From CAUJIW01 sp963205175 (GTDB lineage Bacteria > Pseudomonadota > Alphaproteobacteria > Sphingomonadales > Sphingomonadaceae), in assembly GCA_041060555.1 (NCBI GenBank), contig JBEUDS010000018.1: a stretch of DNA of 64,000 nucleotides; one strand, given 5' to 3'. Positions 1 to 8,339 of this stretch are shown piece after piece (position 1 is the first letter of the stretch; every line of letters starts with the position of its first letter). The notes under the pieces were generated by a model. That model had not been told where the DNA came from and did not search any database. It was given only the letters and a program-made list of their open reading frames with translations. The position numbers and the translations under genes were made by a program.

Positions 1-613
1 CCACGTCCGCCCAGTCGAACACCGGCTGGTCGGAGTGATGGTCGGAATAGAAGGTGACGTGGCAGGCGTTTCGCGCCAGCCCCTCGGCCGCCAGATAGTC
101 CAGCACCATGGCGAGCTTGGCCGGGCCATAGCAGTTCTCGCCGTCGATGGCCGGCAGGATATGCTGGCCGGCATCCCACACCGAACGGGTGGCGACGATC
201 TCGCTGACACCCAGCCGGGCGGCGATGTCGTCGACGTAGAAGTCGTAGCTGGCGGTGGCGAGGATGACCCGCGCGCCGGCGGCCTTGTCGGTCGCGATCT
301 GTGCCAGTGCGCCAGCGTAGATGCCGCCAGCGAACAGGCGGTCGACGAAGCGGTCGATCGCCGGTTGCAGCTGGGTGGCGCTGGGCCTGCCCACCAGCAG
401 CGCCAGCATCAGCGTCTTCAGCCGGCCGCGGCTGATCCATTTGCCGACATAGGCGAGCAGGCACGCCACCACCAGCGGCGCCGTCAGCAGCCGCCACGGC
501 CGGTGCCTGGCCGCCCACGCCAGCATGAACGGCGTGTAGGTGGGGTAGCGGGTGATGGTGCGATCCATGTCGTAGATCGCCAGCCGGATCGGGGTCGCCA
601 GGGTGTCGCTCAC
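1..613 (-). CDS. HAD-IB family phosphatase (3' end outside window)
   Basis: At least 204 residues of a haloacid-dehalogenase-type hydrolase; the C-terminus lies beyond the left end. The GTG start overlaps the stop of the upstream nucleotidyltransferase gene in a GTGA junction, so the genes are translationally coupled. Motif I is near residues 11-15 (D-M-D-R-T, the DxD pair that forms the phospho-aspartate and binds Mg). A hydrophobic amphipathic stretch follows, then A-T-A-S-Y-D in the position of motif II (Ser/Thr) of SerB-like enzymes. HAD-IB members dephosphorylate small phosphate monoesters. With a CDP-alcohol phosphotransferase and a nucleotidyltransferase in the same operon, the likely job is removing phosphate from the product or precursor of a polar head-group pathway. 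The substrate cannot be read from the sequence. Confidence 0.8.
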   Translation of the reverse strand, partial: MSDTLATPIRLAIYDMDRTITRYPTYTPFMLAWAARHRPWRLLTAPLVVACLLAYVGKWISRGRLKTLMLALLVGRPSATQLQPAIDRFVDRLFAGGIYAGALAQIATDKAAGARVILATASYDFYVDDIAARLGVSEIVATRSVWDAGQHILPAIDGENCYGPAKLAMVLDYLAAEGLARNACHVTFYSDHHSDQPVFDWADV

Positions 614-1413
614 GGGGCGCGGTCTTTCAGGATTTGCTCGACCAGCATGTGGTCGTCCGGTTTGTCGACGTCGATGCAGGCTTCCGCCTCGGCCATCACC
701 ACCGGGATCGCGGTGAGCCCGAGCCGGCGGCCGGCGGCGGCGAAAGCGGCCGGCAGGCTGATCGAGCGGGTCAGCATCCGCAGGAACAGCCAGGGGCCGA
801 AGCGGGCGAAGATCTTCCAGACCTTCTTGCGATCCTGCTCCACCTCCCGCCAGAGTTCGAGCGCCGCGCGGGCGCCGGGGTCGCGGAACAGGAACAGGTT
901 GGCGCCGGAGTACCAGCCGCCGCGGAACTTCAGCCAGGTGCGCCGGCTGAGCGGATAGCGGGCAAGCAGGGTCGCCTGCTCGACGAAGCCGACCGCGAGG
1001 TCGGCGCCGCTGGCGACGGCGGGCGTCAGGAACGAGGCGACCATGGCCGGCGTCAGCAGCGCATGATCGGCGGTGGTCAGCAGCAGCGGGCTGCCGTCGC
1101 CGTCGAGCGCCGCCATCGCGTCGAGCACGCTGGCCGAGATGGATTCCCGCGAGGTGCGGAAACCGACCCGTGGATCGTCGGCCAGCCAGGTGAGGTCGGG
1201 GTGGGTCATCAGCAGTTCGGGTTCCTGCGTCAGCAGCACCACCCGGCCGATGCCCGGCGTCGCCAGCAGGGCGCGCACCACCCGGCCGACCATCGGCTCG
1301 CCGCCCACCGGAATGATGGCCTTGAACGAGACCCCGAAATGCTCGGCCAGCGGATCGCGCCCCGGCCGCCGGCCGGCCGGCACGAGGGCTGTCACCGGCA
1401 GCGGGAGCGTCAT
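610..1413 (-). CDS. MobA-like nucleotidyltransferase (NTP transferase domain)
   Basis: 267 residues with a Rossmann-like nucleotidyltransferase fold. The N-terminus has a glycine- and arginine-bearing nucleotide loop (V-P-A-G-R-R) followed by a conserved Lys/Pro segment and G-G-E-P-M, the pattern of MobA, IspD and CDP-inositol or sugar-phosphate cytidylyltransferases. A T-T-A-D-H-A stretch near residue 97 fits the metal-binding aspartate loop. The ATG overlaps the TGA of the CDP-alcohol phosphotransferase gene (ATGA), and the stop overlaps the HAD gene, so the three are one operon. The inferred role is activating a phosphorylated alcohol or sugar with CTP to give the CDP-alcohol used by the neighbour. 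A molybdenum-cofactor role is less likely because no other moa/mob gene is near. Confidence 0.75.
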   Translation of the reverse strand: MTLPLPVTALVPAGRRPGRDPLAEHFGVSFKAIIPVGGEPMVGRVVRALLATPGIGRVVLLTQEPELLMTHPDLTWLADDPRVGFRTSRESISASVLDAMAALDGDGSPLLLTTADHALLTPAMVASFLTPAVASGADLAVGFVEQATLLARYPLSRRTWLKFRGGWYSGANLFLFRDPGARAALELWREVEQDRKKVWKIFARFGPWLFLRMLTRSISLPAAFAAAGRRLGLTAIPVVMAEAEACIDVDKPDDHMLVEQILKDRAP

Positions 1414-2531
1414 GCCGCCCGCAGCCAGGAGACGATCGGCTTGCCGCTCATGCGGGCGAGCAGCGCCTGGAACAGGCGCACGAGGTGGAACACGAACGAC
1501 AACGCGCTCCAGCCCACCACCAGCAGCAGGCCGATGTCCGGCCGGCCGAACAGCAGACTGCCGGTCATCAGCAGCACATTGGGGTTGCGGCGGGCGGTGA
1601 TCAGCCGGAACTGGGAGTCAATGCGCTCCCAGACATGGATGTGCATCCCGAACAACCGCTGGAAGGCACCTTCCACCAGACGACCGGCGACATAGGTGAC
1701 AAGGATCGCCCACATCATCTGCTCGAACAGCGGGGGGGCGAGCGGCGTGCCATAGGCGGCCAGACCCCAGGCCCAGGCCCAGTACCAGAAGGGCGGATGG
1801 ATGAGGTCGATGCCGTGGTCGAACAGATTGCCGAACTTGGACGAGGTAATGGTCACGCGCGCCAGTTTGCCGTCGACGGTGTCCAGCACCATCATCGTCC
1901 AGCCCATGGCCAGCCCGCTCCAGTACCAGCCTTCGGCAAAGGCGAAGGTGGCGGCGATGCACAGCACCAGGCCGATGGCGGTGACCATGTTGGGCGTCAG
2001 GCGCAGGCGTGCCGCCAGCCGGGTCAGGTGGAAGGCCAGCACCGGCCAGGCATATTTGGTCAGCAGGTCGGTGACACCCTTGTAGGCGCCGTAATAGCTG
2101 TCGCGCTCGATGCCGGGCACGGTCTCGGGCGTCAGCGGCCGTACGAACGGGGTCTCGCGCTTGCGCAGCTCGTGATTGTAGATCTCGGCGCCCCGGTCGG
2201 CGGCGAACTCGGTGATGCCGTGGGCGGCCTGCCACGGCGTGCCGGCGGTCATCGCGGCCAGTGCCGCGGGCGCGTGTTCGGCGGACAGGTTGGCCAGCAC
2301 CACCCGGCCGCCGAGCGTCAGCACCGACGGCTGCTCCTTCATGGCGACGACCCAGGCTGGATCGAAGGCGAAGCGGGCGTCGGCGAGGAACACCCGGCCG
2401 GTATCGGGCAGGGCGTCCGGTCGCGCGATGGCAACGCCATTCTTCTCGAAGATGCGGGTGATACGCTGCGCGGACGTCAGCCCCCACAGAGGGGTGGCAC
2501 AGGAACCAACAATGACGGCCGCGTCGCTCAT
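1410..2531 (-). CDS. CDP-alcohol phosphotransferase with degenerate N-terminal domain
   Basis: 373 residues. The C-terminal half is a multi-spanning CDP-alcohol phosphotransferase: the signature DxxDGxxAR-x8-GxxxDxxxD is complete at residues 217-242, followed by more membrane segments. The first ~130 residues are a soluble domain whose spacing resembles the nucleotidyltransferase domain of archaeal/bacterial bifunctional IPCT-DIPPS proteins, but a typical nucleotide-binding loop is missing. The separate gene next door may supply that activity. The family transfers the phospho-alcohol moiety of a CDP-alcohol to a second alcohol at the membrane, as in phosphatidylinositol-phosphate or di-inositol-phosphate synthesis. 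First gene of the minus-strand trio; it is divergent from the mla operon across a 126-bp gap that must hold both promoters. Product identity is unknown. Confidence 0.82.
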   Translation of the reverse strand: MSDAAVIVGSCATPLWGLTSAQRITRIFEKNGVAIARPDALPDTGRVFLADARFAFDPAWVVAMKEQPSVLTLGGRVVLANLSAEHAPAALAAMTAGTPWQAAHGITEFAADRGAEIYNHELRKRETPFVRPLTPETVPGIERDSYYGAYKGVTDLLTKYAWPVLAFHLTRLAARLRLTPNMVTAIGLVLCIAATFAFAEGWYWSGLAMGWTMMVLDTVDGKLARVTITSSKFGNLFDHGIDLIHPPFWYWAWAWGLAAYGTPLAPPLFEQMMWAILVTYVAGRLVEGAFQRLFGMHIHVWERIDSQFRLITARRNPNVLLMTGSLLFGRPDIGLLLVVGWSALSFVFHLVRLFQALLARMSGKPIVSWLRAA

Positions 2532-2657
2532 GAACGGCTCTCTCTCAATGTCATGTGGCCGAAATGTGGTCAGTTGTCGATGGGCGTGGGGTTGTCGTGC
2601 AGAATCCTGCCATTACAGTGCGCTCCGGGCACGAAGCCGTGCAGGTGAGGATGAGAT

Positions 2658-3788
2658 TTGACACAGGCAGCGCTGACCGGACTGCGGATCGAGACGGCGG
2701 GCGACGAGACACGCGTGTGCATCGTGGGCCCCCTGACCGTGCGTGAGGCCGGCATCGCCTATGACCGGCTGGCGGCGCTGACGCCGTCGCCGGCCATGAC
2801 CATCGACCTTGGCGAGGCGGACACGATCGACACCATCGGCGCCTGGCTGGTCTACCGCTTCCTGCGCGACTGGCGGGTTGCCGGCGTCCGGGCGCGGTAT
2901 GCCAACGCGACGCCCGAGCAGGAGAAGCTGATCGAGCAGGCGAGGATCAACGACGCGCCGTGCGAGGTGCGGCCGCGCGAGGCCAATCCGGTGGTGCGTC
3001 AGCTCGCCGAGATCGGGCGGGCGACCGTCGCCATCACCGACCGCTTCGGGGCGCTGCTGGCCTTCCTCGGTCTCGTGCTGGCGCGGCTGGCGCTGCAACT
3101 GGCGCGGCCCTGGCGTATCCGCTGGACGTCGCTTAGCCATCACATGGAGCAAGTCGGCCTCAAGGCGCTGCCCATCGTCGGCCTGATGTCCTTCCTGATC
3201 GGGCTGGTGCTGGTGCAGCAGGGGGCTTATCAGTTGCGCCGGTTCGGCGCCGAGATCTTCGTCGTCGACATGATCGGCATCGCCACGCTGCGCGAACTGG
3301 GGGTGCTGCTCACCGCCATCATGGTGGCCGGTCGCTCCGGCTCGGCCTTCACCGCCCAGATCGGCACCATGAAGCTGACCGAGGAGGTGGACGCCATGCG
3401 CACCATCGGCCTCGATCCCATCGACACCCTGGTATTGCCGCGCCTGCTGGCGCTGGTGATCCTGATGCCGCTGCTGGTGTTCTATGCCAGCATGGTGGCG
3501 ATCGCCGGCGGCATGGTGTTTGGCTGGCTGTCACTCGACATTCCGGTCGATACCTTCTTCACCCGGGTGCGGACGGTCGTCACCATGGACGACTTTCTGG
3601 TCGGCATGATCAAGGCGCCGGTCTTCGGTATGGTGATCGCGGTCGCCGGCTGCTTCGAAGGCATGCAGGTGGCTGGTGATGCCGCCTCGGTGGGCGAGCG
3701 CACCACCATCTCGGTCGTCGAGTCGATCTTCATGGTGATCGTGTTCGACGCTTTCTTTGCAGTCTTCTTCACAACGATCGGCATGTGA
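2658..3788 (+). CDS. mlaE: STAS-domain MlaE-family ABC permease
   Basis: 376 residues. Residues 1-100 resemble a STAS domain (the MlaB role fused to the permease) and residues ~140-376 are the MlaE/YrbE permease with about five membrane helices and the conserved E-L-G-V-L-L-T segment. With MlaF and MlaD it forms the inner-membrane complex that moves phospholipids between the inner membrane and periplasmic carriers, maintaining outer-membrane lipid asymmetry. The start is TTG: a GAGG Shine-Dalgarno lies 7 nt upstream, while the nearer ATG at 2651 is in another frame. The stop overlaps the next ATG (TGATG). First gene of mlaE-mlaF-mlaD-lipoprotein. No mlaC or mlaA is seen nearby. Confidence 0.93.
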   Translation: MTQAALTGLRIETAGDETRVCIVGPLTVREAGIAYDRLAALTPSPAMTIDLGEADTIDTIGAWLVYRFLRDWRVAGVRARYANATPEQEKLIEQARINDAPCEVRPREANPVVRQLAEIGRATVAITDRFGALLAFLGLVLARLALQLARPWRIRWTSLSHHMEQVGLKALPIVGLMSFLIGLVLVQQGAYQLRRFGAEIFVVDMIGIATLRELGVLLTAIMVAGRSGSAFTAQIGTMKLTEEVDAMRTIGLDPIDTLVLPRLLALVILMPLLVFYASMVAIAGGMVFGWLSLDIPVDTFFTRVRTVVTMDDFLVGMIKAPVFGMVIAVAGCFEGMQVAGDAASVGERTTISVVESIFMVIVFDAFFAVFFTTIGM

Positions 3789-4594
3789 TGACGGATCGCG
3801 ACGTCATCATCCGTGTCCGCGGCCTGCGCAACCAGTTCGGCGCGCAGGTGGTGCATGACAATCTCGACCTTGACGTCCGACGCGGCGAGATCATCGGCAT
3901 TGTCGGCGGCTCGGGCACCGGCAAGTCGGTGCTCATGCGCTCGATCATCGGCCTGCAGGAGCCGGCGGCCGGCACCATCGAGATCCATGGCCGCTCCACC
4001 GCCAGCCTGTCGGAGCGCGACGCCAAGGAACTGCGGCGGACCTGGGGCGTGCTGTTCCAGAACGGGGCGCTGTTCACCTCGCTGACCGTCGCCGAGAATG
4101 TGCAGGTGCCGTTGCGCGAATATTATCGCATGGACGATCATCTGCTCGACGAGATCGCTGCCTTCAAGATCGCCATGGTCGGCCTCGACCGTGATGCCGG
4201 TCCGAAGTACCCCTCCGACCTTTCCGGCGGCATGCGCAAGCGCGCCGGTCTGGCGCGGGCGCTGGCGCTTGATCCGTCGATCCTGTTCCTCGACGAACCG
4301 ACAGCGGGGCTTGACCCCATCGGTGCCACGGCGATCGATGATCTGGTCAGGCAGTTGCAGCAGACGCTGGGGCTGACGGTGTTTCTCATCACCCACGACC
4401 TCGACACGCTGCACAGCGTATGCGACCGGGTGGCGGTGCTCGCCGACAAGCGGGTGATCACCGTGGGCACCATCGACGAGCTGCTGGCCTACCCGCATCC
4501 GTGGGTGCAGGAGTATTTCAAGGGGCCGCGGGGCCGCGCGGCCTTGCAGATCGCCGGCGGCGCGGATACCTCTGGCCATGGTGAAGGGGGATAG
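3788..4594 (+). CDS. mlaF: MlaF-family ABC transporter ATP-binding protein
   Basis: 268 residues, a single nucleotide-binding domain. Walker A GGSGTGKS is at 40-47, Q-loop Gln near 91, signature LSGGM at 145-149, Walker B LFLDEP at 166-171 and the switch His near 203. The LSGGM signature followed by R-K-R is typical of MCE/Mla ATPases. It energises lipid transport by the MlaE permease. The ATG at 3788 shares one base with the mlaE stop; a GTG one codon earlier (3785) is possible. It is followed after 3 nt by mlaD. Confidence 0.94.
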   Translation: MTDRDVIIRVRGLRNQFGAQVVHDNLDLDVRRGEIIGIVGGSGTGKSVLMRSIIGLQEPAAGTIEIHGRSTASLSERDAKELRRTWGVLFQNGALFTSLTVAENVQVPLREYYRMDDHLLDEIAAFKIAMVGLDRDAGPKYPSDLSGGMRKRAGLARALALDPSILFLDEPTAGLDPIGATAIDDLVRQLQQTLGLTVFLITHDLDTLHSVCDRVAVLADKRVITVGTIDELLAYPHPWVQEYFKGPRGRAALQIAGGADTSGHGEGG

Positions 4595-4597
4595 GGC

Positions 4598-5539
4598 TTG
4601 GAGACGAAAGCCAACCATGTGTTGATCGGCGCGTTCATGCTGGTGCTTACCGGCGCGCTGTTCGGCTTCGTCATCTGGCTGGCCCGCTTCGAAAGCGGTG
4701 CCAGCGCCCAGTATGATATCTACTTCAGGGACTCGGTGGCCGGTCTCGACGTTGGCAGCGTGGTGCGTTTCAACGGTGTCCCGGTCGGCCAGGTCGCACG
4801 CATCGCCCTGGTGCCGGAAGACCCCCGCAAGGTGCGCGTGCGCATCGCCATTTCCGAGGACGCGCAGATCCTCGAAGGTACCACCGCGACGCTGGAGGCC
4901 CAGGGGCTCACCGGCATCGCTTTCGTCCAGCTCACCGGCGCGATGGTCGGCGCCCCGCCGCTGAAGGAGAGCGGGCCGGAGGGCGTGCCGGTCATTTCCA
5001 GCCGGCCCTCACCGCTGGCCGAGCTGTTCACCGGCGCCCCGCAACTGCTGCAGCAGGCGACGGTCGCGGTCAGCCGGGTGGGCGAACTGCTGAACGAGGA
5101 GAACCGGCAGTCCGTCGCCAATACGTTGAAGAACATGGAGACGGTGTCGTCGGGCATCGCGCGGCGGACACCCGAGATCGAACGTACGCTCGTCGAGCTG
5201 GAGACGACAGCCAAGGAAGTGCGCGTGGCGGCGACGGCGTTCACCGCGCTGGCCCAGAGCGGCCAGGCGATGGTGGACAATGATGCCCGGCCAATGATCG
5301 CCGAGGTGCGCAAGCTGGCCCGGCATTCCAGTCGGCTGGTGGCGCAGCTCGATGATGTGGTGACCGAGAATCGTCCCGGCCTTGCCCGGTTCACCGAGGC
5401 CACCGTGCCGGAGATGACGCGGCTGATGATTGACCTGCGGGAGCTGACCCGCACACTCAACCGGCTGGCGGAACGGATGGAGCAGGGGTCGGCGCAATCA
5501 CTGATCAGCGGCAGCAAGGTGCCCGAATATGAGCGCTAA
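4598..5539 (+). CDS. mlaD: MlaD-family MCE protein
   Basis: 313 residues: one N-terminal membrane anchor (about residues 8-28), an MCE/MlaD domain (about 38-115, with the G-x-x-V-R-F-x-G-V-x-V-G pattern) and a long helical C-terminal part. This is the periplasmic substrate-binding ring of the Mla ABC importer family; the long helical tail is usual in alphaproteobacterial members. The start is TTG, with a GGGGG-rich Shine-Dalgarno 7 nt upstream and only 3 nt after the mlaF stop. It overlaps the next gene by 11 nt. Confidence 0.92.
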   Translation: METKANHVLIGAFMLVLTGALFGFVIWLARFESGASAQYDIYFRDSVAGLDVGSVVRFNGVPVGQVARIALVPEDPRKVRVRIAISEDAQILEGTTATLEAQGLTGIAFVQLTGAMVGAPPLKESGPEGVPVISSRPSPLAELFTGAPQLLQQATVAVSRVGELLNEENRQSVANTLKNMETVSSGIARRTPEIERTLVELETTAKEVRVAATAFTALAQSGQAMVDNDARPMIAEVRKLARHSSRLVAQLDDVVTENRPGLARFTEATVPEMTRLMIDLRELTRTLNRLAERMEQGSAQSLISGSKVPEYER

Positions 5540-6158
5540 CCGAGTCCTCGTCATGCTGGCCCTGTTTGCCGGCCTTGCCGGTTGCGGGCCGCTGGTCAAG
5601 ATCGGCGACGATGCGCCGCCGCCGTCGCTCCACACGCTGCGGGTGCTTGAGCCGCTGCCTGCCATGGCGCTGCCGACACCGTTGCTGGTGGACGAGCCCG
5701 AGGCGGTGGCGGAACTGCGCTCTCCGCGCATGGCGGTTCGTACATCGCCGACCGGGATTGAGTATCTGGCCCGGGCCCGGTGGGTTGATCCGCCGGCCCG
5801 GCTGTTCAGCAAGCTGCTGGAGGAACAGCTGCGGTTCGCCGCCGACGGCCAGGTGTTGAGCTTCCGCCAGATCGACGCGCCTTTTGCCTATCGATTGAAC
5901 AGCCGGCTGATCGATTTCCATGTCGATGTCTCCGACAAGGACAATCCGCGCGCCCGGGTCTCGCTCTACCTTACCCTGCTGACTGCCCCCAATCCGCGCG
6001 TGGTGAGCGTCACCCGGGTGGATGTCGCCGCGCCATTGGCGTCAACCCGGCCGGATGCCGTGGCCGTCACCATGAACGAACTGGCCAATGCTGCGGCGCG
6101 CCAGATCGCCGACTGGCTGGCGGCGGTACCGACGGCATCGGGGCGCAAGCCGGGCTGA
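5529..6158 (+). CDS. ABC-type transport auxiliary lipoprotein (PqiC-like)
   Basis: 209 residues with a lipoprotein signal: hydrophobic stretch, then the lipobox L-A-G-C ending at Cys19. The body matches the auxiliary lipoprotein of MCE/Mla and Pqi systems in length and pattern, including a conserved Y-L-A-R-A-R-W motif and an L-x-x-x-L region near residue 95. It probably sits in the outer-membrane inner leaflet and docks the MlaEFD machinery. Last gene of the operon, overlapping mlaD. It converges with a small unassigned minus-strand gene 13 nt downstream. Confidence 0.85.
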   Translation: MSANRVLVMLALFAGLAGCGPLVKIGDDAPPPSLHTLRVLEPLPAMALPTPLLVDEPEAVAELRSPRMAVRTSPTGIEYLARARWVDPPARLFSKLLEEQLRFAADGQVLSFRQIDAPFAYRLNSRLIDFHVDVSDKDNPRARVSLYLTLLTAPNPRVVSVTRVDVAAPLASTRPDAVAVTMNELANAAARQIADWLAAVPTASGRKPG

Positions 6159-6171
6159 CCACCCGCCGACG

Positions 6172-6501
6172 TTACGTCAGCGTCTCGAAATCCAGCCCGA
6201 CGCGCCAGCGGCCGTCACAGCGCGCGATGATGTCCGGCGCGCCCAGCAGTCTCGCCGGTCGCCAGCCGACGGGGTGATCCGGCAGCAGCAGCGGTACGCC
6301 GTCGGCGATCCAGCGCGCGGCGAGCCCGCGCAACCGGCCGAGCACCGGGGCTTCCAGCAGCAGAACCGTCGTGAACTGACAGGTCCGCCAGCCGGGCAGG
6401 TGTCCGGGCAGGGGGGGAGATGGCAGTCCGTCCGGTCCGGTCGGCCAGAATTCACCTGACGCCCACGATGAGGTCACTGCCCAGAATTCGGTTGTCGCCA
6501 T
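6172..6501 (-). CDS. hypothetical protein
   Basis: 109 residues, not recognised. The start is placed at the internal ATG (6501); an upstream ATG would add 17 arginine-rich residues that read like leader DNA. The protein is rich in Trp, Leu and Pro, with no signal peptide or membrane helix. It is the last of three small minus-strand genes divergent from the S24 repressor at 7393. A 120-bp AT-rich gap upstream (6502-6622) contains the most AT-rich DNA of this region and could hold its own promoter. Confidence 0.5.
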   Translation of the reverse strand: MATTEFWAVTSSWASGEFWPTGPDGLPSPPLPGHLPGWRTCQFTTVLLLEAPVLGRLRGLAARWIADGVPLLLPDHPVGWRPARLLGAPDIIARCDGRWRVGLDFETLT

Positions 6502-6622
6502 GGTTTTCCTCCGGCTGTTGCCCGCCCGAGGGCGGCGCACCTCCCGTGCCACGCCCCGCGAATTTGGTTCGCTGTTGGGACATTACTCTTTAAAGTAGAA
6601 TAATTTATGGTTAATCACACCT

Positions 6623-7036
6623 TCACTCGTCGAGCGCCAGCAAGTCGATTACGGCATGGCCATGGACGATGCCGGAGCTGGCATCGATGCGCGTGACAAT
6701 CTCGCAGATACTGGTCTCCACGATGGTCTGAGCACTCGTTGTCATTTCGAGATTGGCAACGGTGATGGCAAGCTGACTGGTCAACGCCCCCAGCGCGGCG
6801 GCAGACACGCCTGTCTGCGCGGTGTCGAGCATGACCTGGTGGCCCTGACCCGTGAAGCTCGCGCTGTGCCAGGGGCGACTGCGCAGGCAAGTCAGCATGA
6901 CCTGTGGCGCGTGATCGGCGGCGTTGATCCGGGACACCAGTTTGCAGCCAAGGGAATCGGCGTTCTGGCGAAGTGCCGCGCTGATCTGGTCGAGCAGTGC
7001 GGCATGTGGGGCATCGCATGTCGTCGCGGCCATCAT
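6623..7036 (-). CDS. hypothetical protein
   Basis: 137 residues, not recognised. Soluble, with several Cys and His residues, no signal peptide and a Ser/Thr/Ala-rich second half. The start is one of tandem ATGs; the ATG at 7036 shares a base with the stop of the upstream small DNA-binding-like gene (TGATG), so the pair is coupled. The stop lies in an AT-rich gap. Being in a coupled operon divergent from a LexA/CI-like repressor suggests repressor-controlled expression. It could be a relict phage or stress gene, but nothing visible decides this. Confidence 0.5.
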   Translation of the reverse strand: MMAATTCDAPHAALLDQISAALRQNADSLGCKLVSRINAADHAPQVMLTCLRSRPWHSASFTGQGHQVMLDTAQTGVSAAALGALTSQLAITVANLEMTTSAQTIVETSICEIVTRIDASSGIVHGHAVIDLLALDE

Positions 7037-7230
7037 CACGGCTCTCTTGTTGCCAATTTGGCGATAAATTGACTGATTTTGCGGCGATTTTGGCTCTTGA
7101 TGCGGCGGCCTCGCCGCAGATCAAACACCAGTCGCGGGTCGTTGAGGGCGTCCCGGCCGAAGCGCGACGGCGCGATGTTGTGGTCAAGAATGACCCGCTC
7201 AACGTGCATAAGTAGTTTTTGACCGTTCAT
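7036..7230 (-). CDS. small HTH-like regulatory protein
   Basis: 64 residues. The core (a helix ending in A-P-S-R-F-G, then D-A-L-N-D-P-R-L-V-F-D-L-R-R-G-R) matches from memory a class of short alphaproteobacterial proteins with a single helix-turn-helix, in which the S-R-F-G and D-P-R-L-V segments form the recognition region. It is very basic. No clear Shine-Dalgarno precedes the ATG at 7230; a second ATG at 7209 is possible. It is translationally coupled to the next minus-strand gene and divergent from the XRE-S24 repressor, sharing a 162-bp control region with inverted repeats. Confidence 0.55.
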   Translation of the reverse strand: MNGQKLLMHVERVILDHNIAPSRFGRDALNDPRLVFDLRRGRRIKSQNRRKISQFIAKLATREP

Positions 7231-7244
7231 TTTTTCGTTATTCC

Positions 7245-7312
7245 CCTACTAGATAGGATTTAAGCAATTACCCTGAAAATCCGCTATTGTCTAGGGTAAA
7301 ACCTATGGTAGG
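7245..7312. promoter_or_regulatory. candidate repressor operators between divergent genes
   Basis: In the 162-bp gap between the HTH-like gene (minus) and the S24 repressor (plus) are two dyads with the same half-site: CCTA-N5-TAGG at 7245-7257 and CCTA-N3-TAGG at 7302-7312. A wider pair, TACCCT at 7269-7274 and AGGGTA at 7293-7298, lies between them. The repeated half-sites suggest operators for the adjacent repressor, controlling itself and the divergent genes. Binding is inferred from position and symmetry only. Confidence 0.4.
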
Positions 7313-7392
7313 AAGGAATGAACTTCCCCCAGCGCGTGGCGCGGCCAGGGCTCTGGTCTGCCCATTGCTGTATTGGCGCAGAAAGGCGTGTG

Positions 7393-8067
7393 ATGACCAA
7401 CGATGCCATCCGGCAGCGGCTTGACCGCCTGGTTCATGAGCGTGGCGACGATTATGCGACGTTGTCGCGGATGCTGGGCCGCAACCAGACCTACATCCAG
7501 CAGTTCATCAAGCGCGGTGTGCCGCGCAAGCTTGACGAGGATGATCGCCGCAAGCTGGCCGAACACTTCGGGGTTTCGGAGCAGGAACTGGGCGGGCCGC
7601 CGGGGCCCGTGGGCCGCGCCGTTCACGCCGGTGTCGGACAGGTGCACGATTCGCAGGATTACGTGTTGATTCCGCGGCTGGATGTGGGCGCCTCGGCCGG
7701 CCATGGCAGTTTGCCGGGCGACGAGGACGCGCAGTCGGCGCTGGCGTTTCAGGCCCGCTGGGCGCGAAGCATTGCATCGGGCGGTGTCGAGGCACTGTCG
7801 GTGATCCGGGTCGAGGGCGATTCGATGTATCCGACCTTGTCCAACGGCGACCAGATTCTGGTCGACGCGGCGGACAAGCGGGTCCGCGATGGCATTTTCG
7901 TGCTGCGCACCGACGGCGCGCTGCATGTGAAGCGCGTCTCGGTCAATCCGACGAGCCGGCGGCTCAGCATCCGCAGCGACAATCCGGTCTATCCCGCATG
8001 GGAGGATTGCGACCCCGCCAGCATCGATATCATCGGTCGCGTGGTGTGGGTCGGCCGCAAGCTGTAG
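7393..8067 (+). CDS. XRE-HTH S24-family repressor (LexA/CI-like)
   Basis: 224 residues. An XRE-type DNA-binding domain occupies roughly residues 5-62 and an S24 peptidase domain residues ~90-224. The catalytic Ser144 is in G-D-S-M and the general-base Lys180 in H-V-K-R; an Ala102-Gly103 pair is a plausible self-cleavage site. The family represses target promoters until RecA-stimulated or spontaneous autocleavage. The start is the ATG at 7393 with an AAAGG Shine-Dalgarno; an upstream ATG adds 25 residues without homology features. It is divergent from three small minus-strand genes and separated from them by candidate operators. It is not canonical LexA, which has a winged-helix N-terminus. 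Confidence 0.85.
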   Translation: MTNDAIRQRLDRLVHERGDDYATLSRMLGRNQTYIQQFIKRGVPRKLDEDDRRKLAEHFGVSEQELGGPPGPVGRAVHAGVGQVHDSQDYVLIPRLDVGASAGHGSLPGDEDAQSALAFQARWARSIASGGVEALSVIRVEGDSMYPTLSNGDQILVDAADKRVRDGIFVLRTDGALHVKRVSVNPTSRRLSIRSDNPVYPAWEDCDPASIDIIGRVVWVGRKL

Positions 8068-8107
8068 CGCCGCGTCGCGGCGGGATTGCCGGGGGGCCTG
8101 CCGGGGG

Positions 8108-8278
8108 TCAGCGTTTCCCCTTGCGGATGAAGTCCCGCACACTGATGCCGATTGCCAGGACGACGCCGGTCGCCAGACCGATTACCAGTCCCAGGCTCGG
8201 TTGACGGGTCGCCATGCCGGCGGCGACGCCAACGATCACGCCCAGCGTGATGCAAATGCCTCCGGCCTGTGCCGCCAT
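8108..8278 (-). CDS. small two-helix membrane protein
   Basis: 56 residues with two hydrophobic segments (about residues 7-24 and 29-46) and a basic tail. Not recognised. The start at 8278 is chosen because AAGGAG lies 9 nt upstream; upstream ATGs at 8296 and 8338 would add up to 20 residues. It converges with the S24 repressor gene (stops 40 nt apart). Confidence 0.45.
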   Translation of the reverse strand: MAAQAGGICITLGVIVGVAAGMATRQPSLGLVIGLATGVVLAIGISVRDFIRKGKR

Positions 8279-8339
8279 GGCCTGCTTCTCCTTCATCCTC
8301 CGCGCCCCCGTGGCGCCTGGAAGCTTCCGCCGCTGCATC

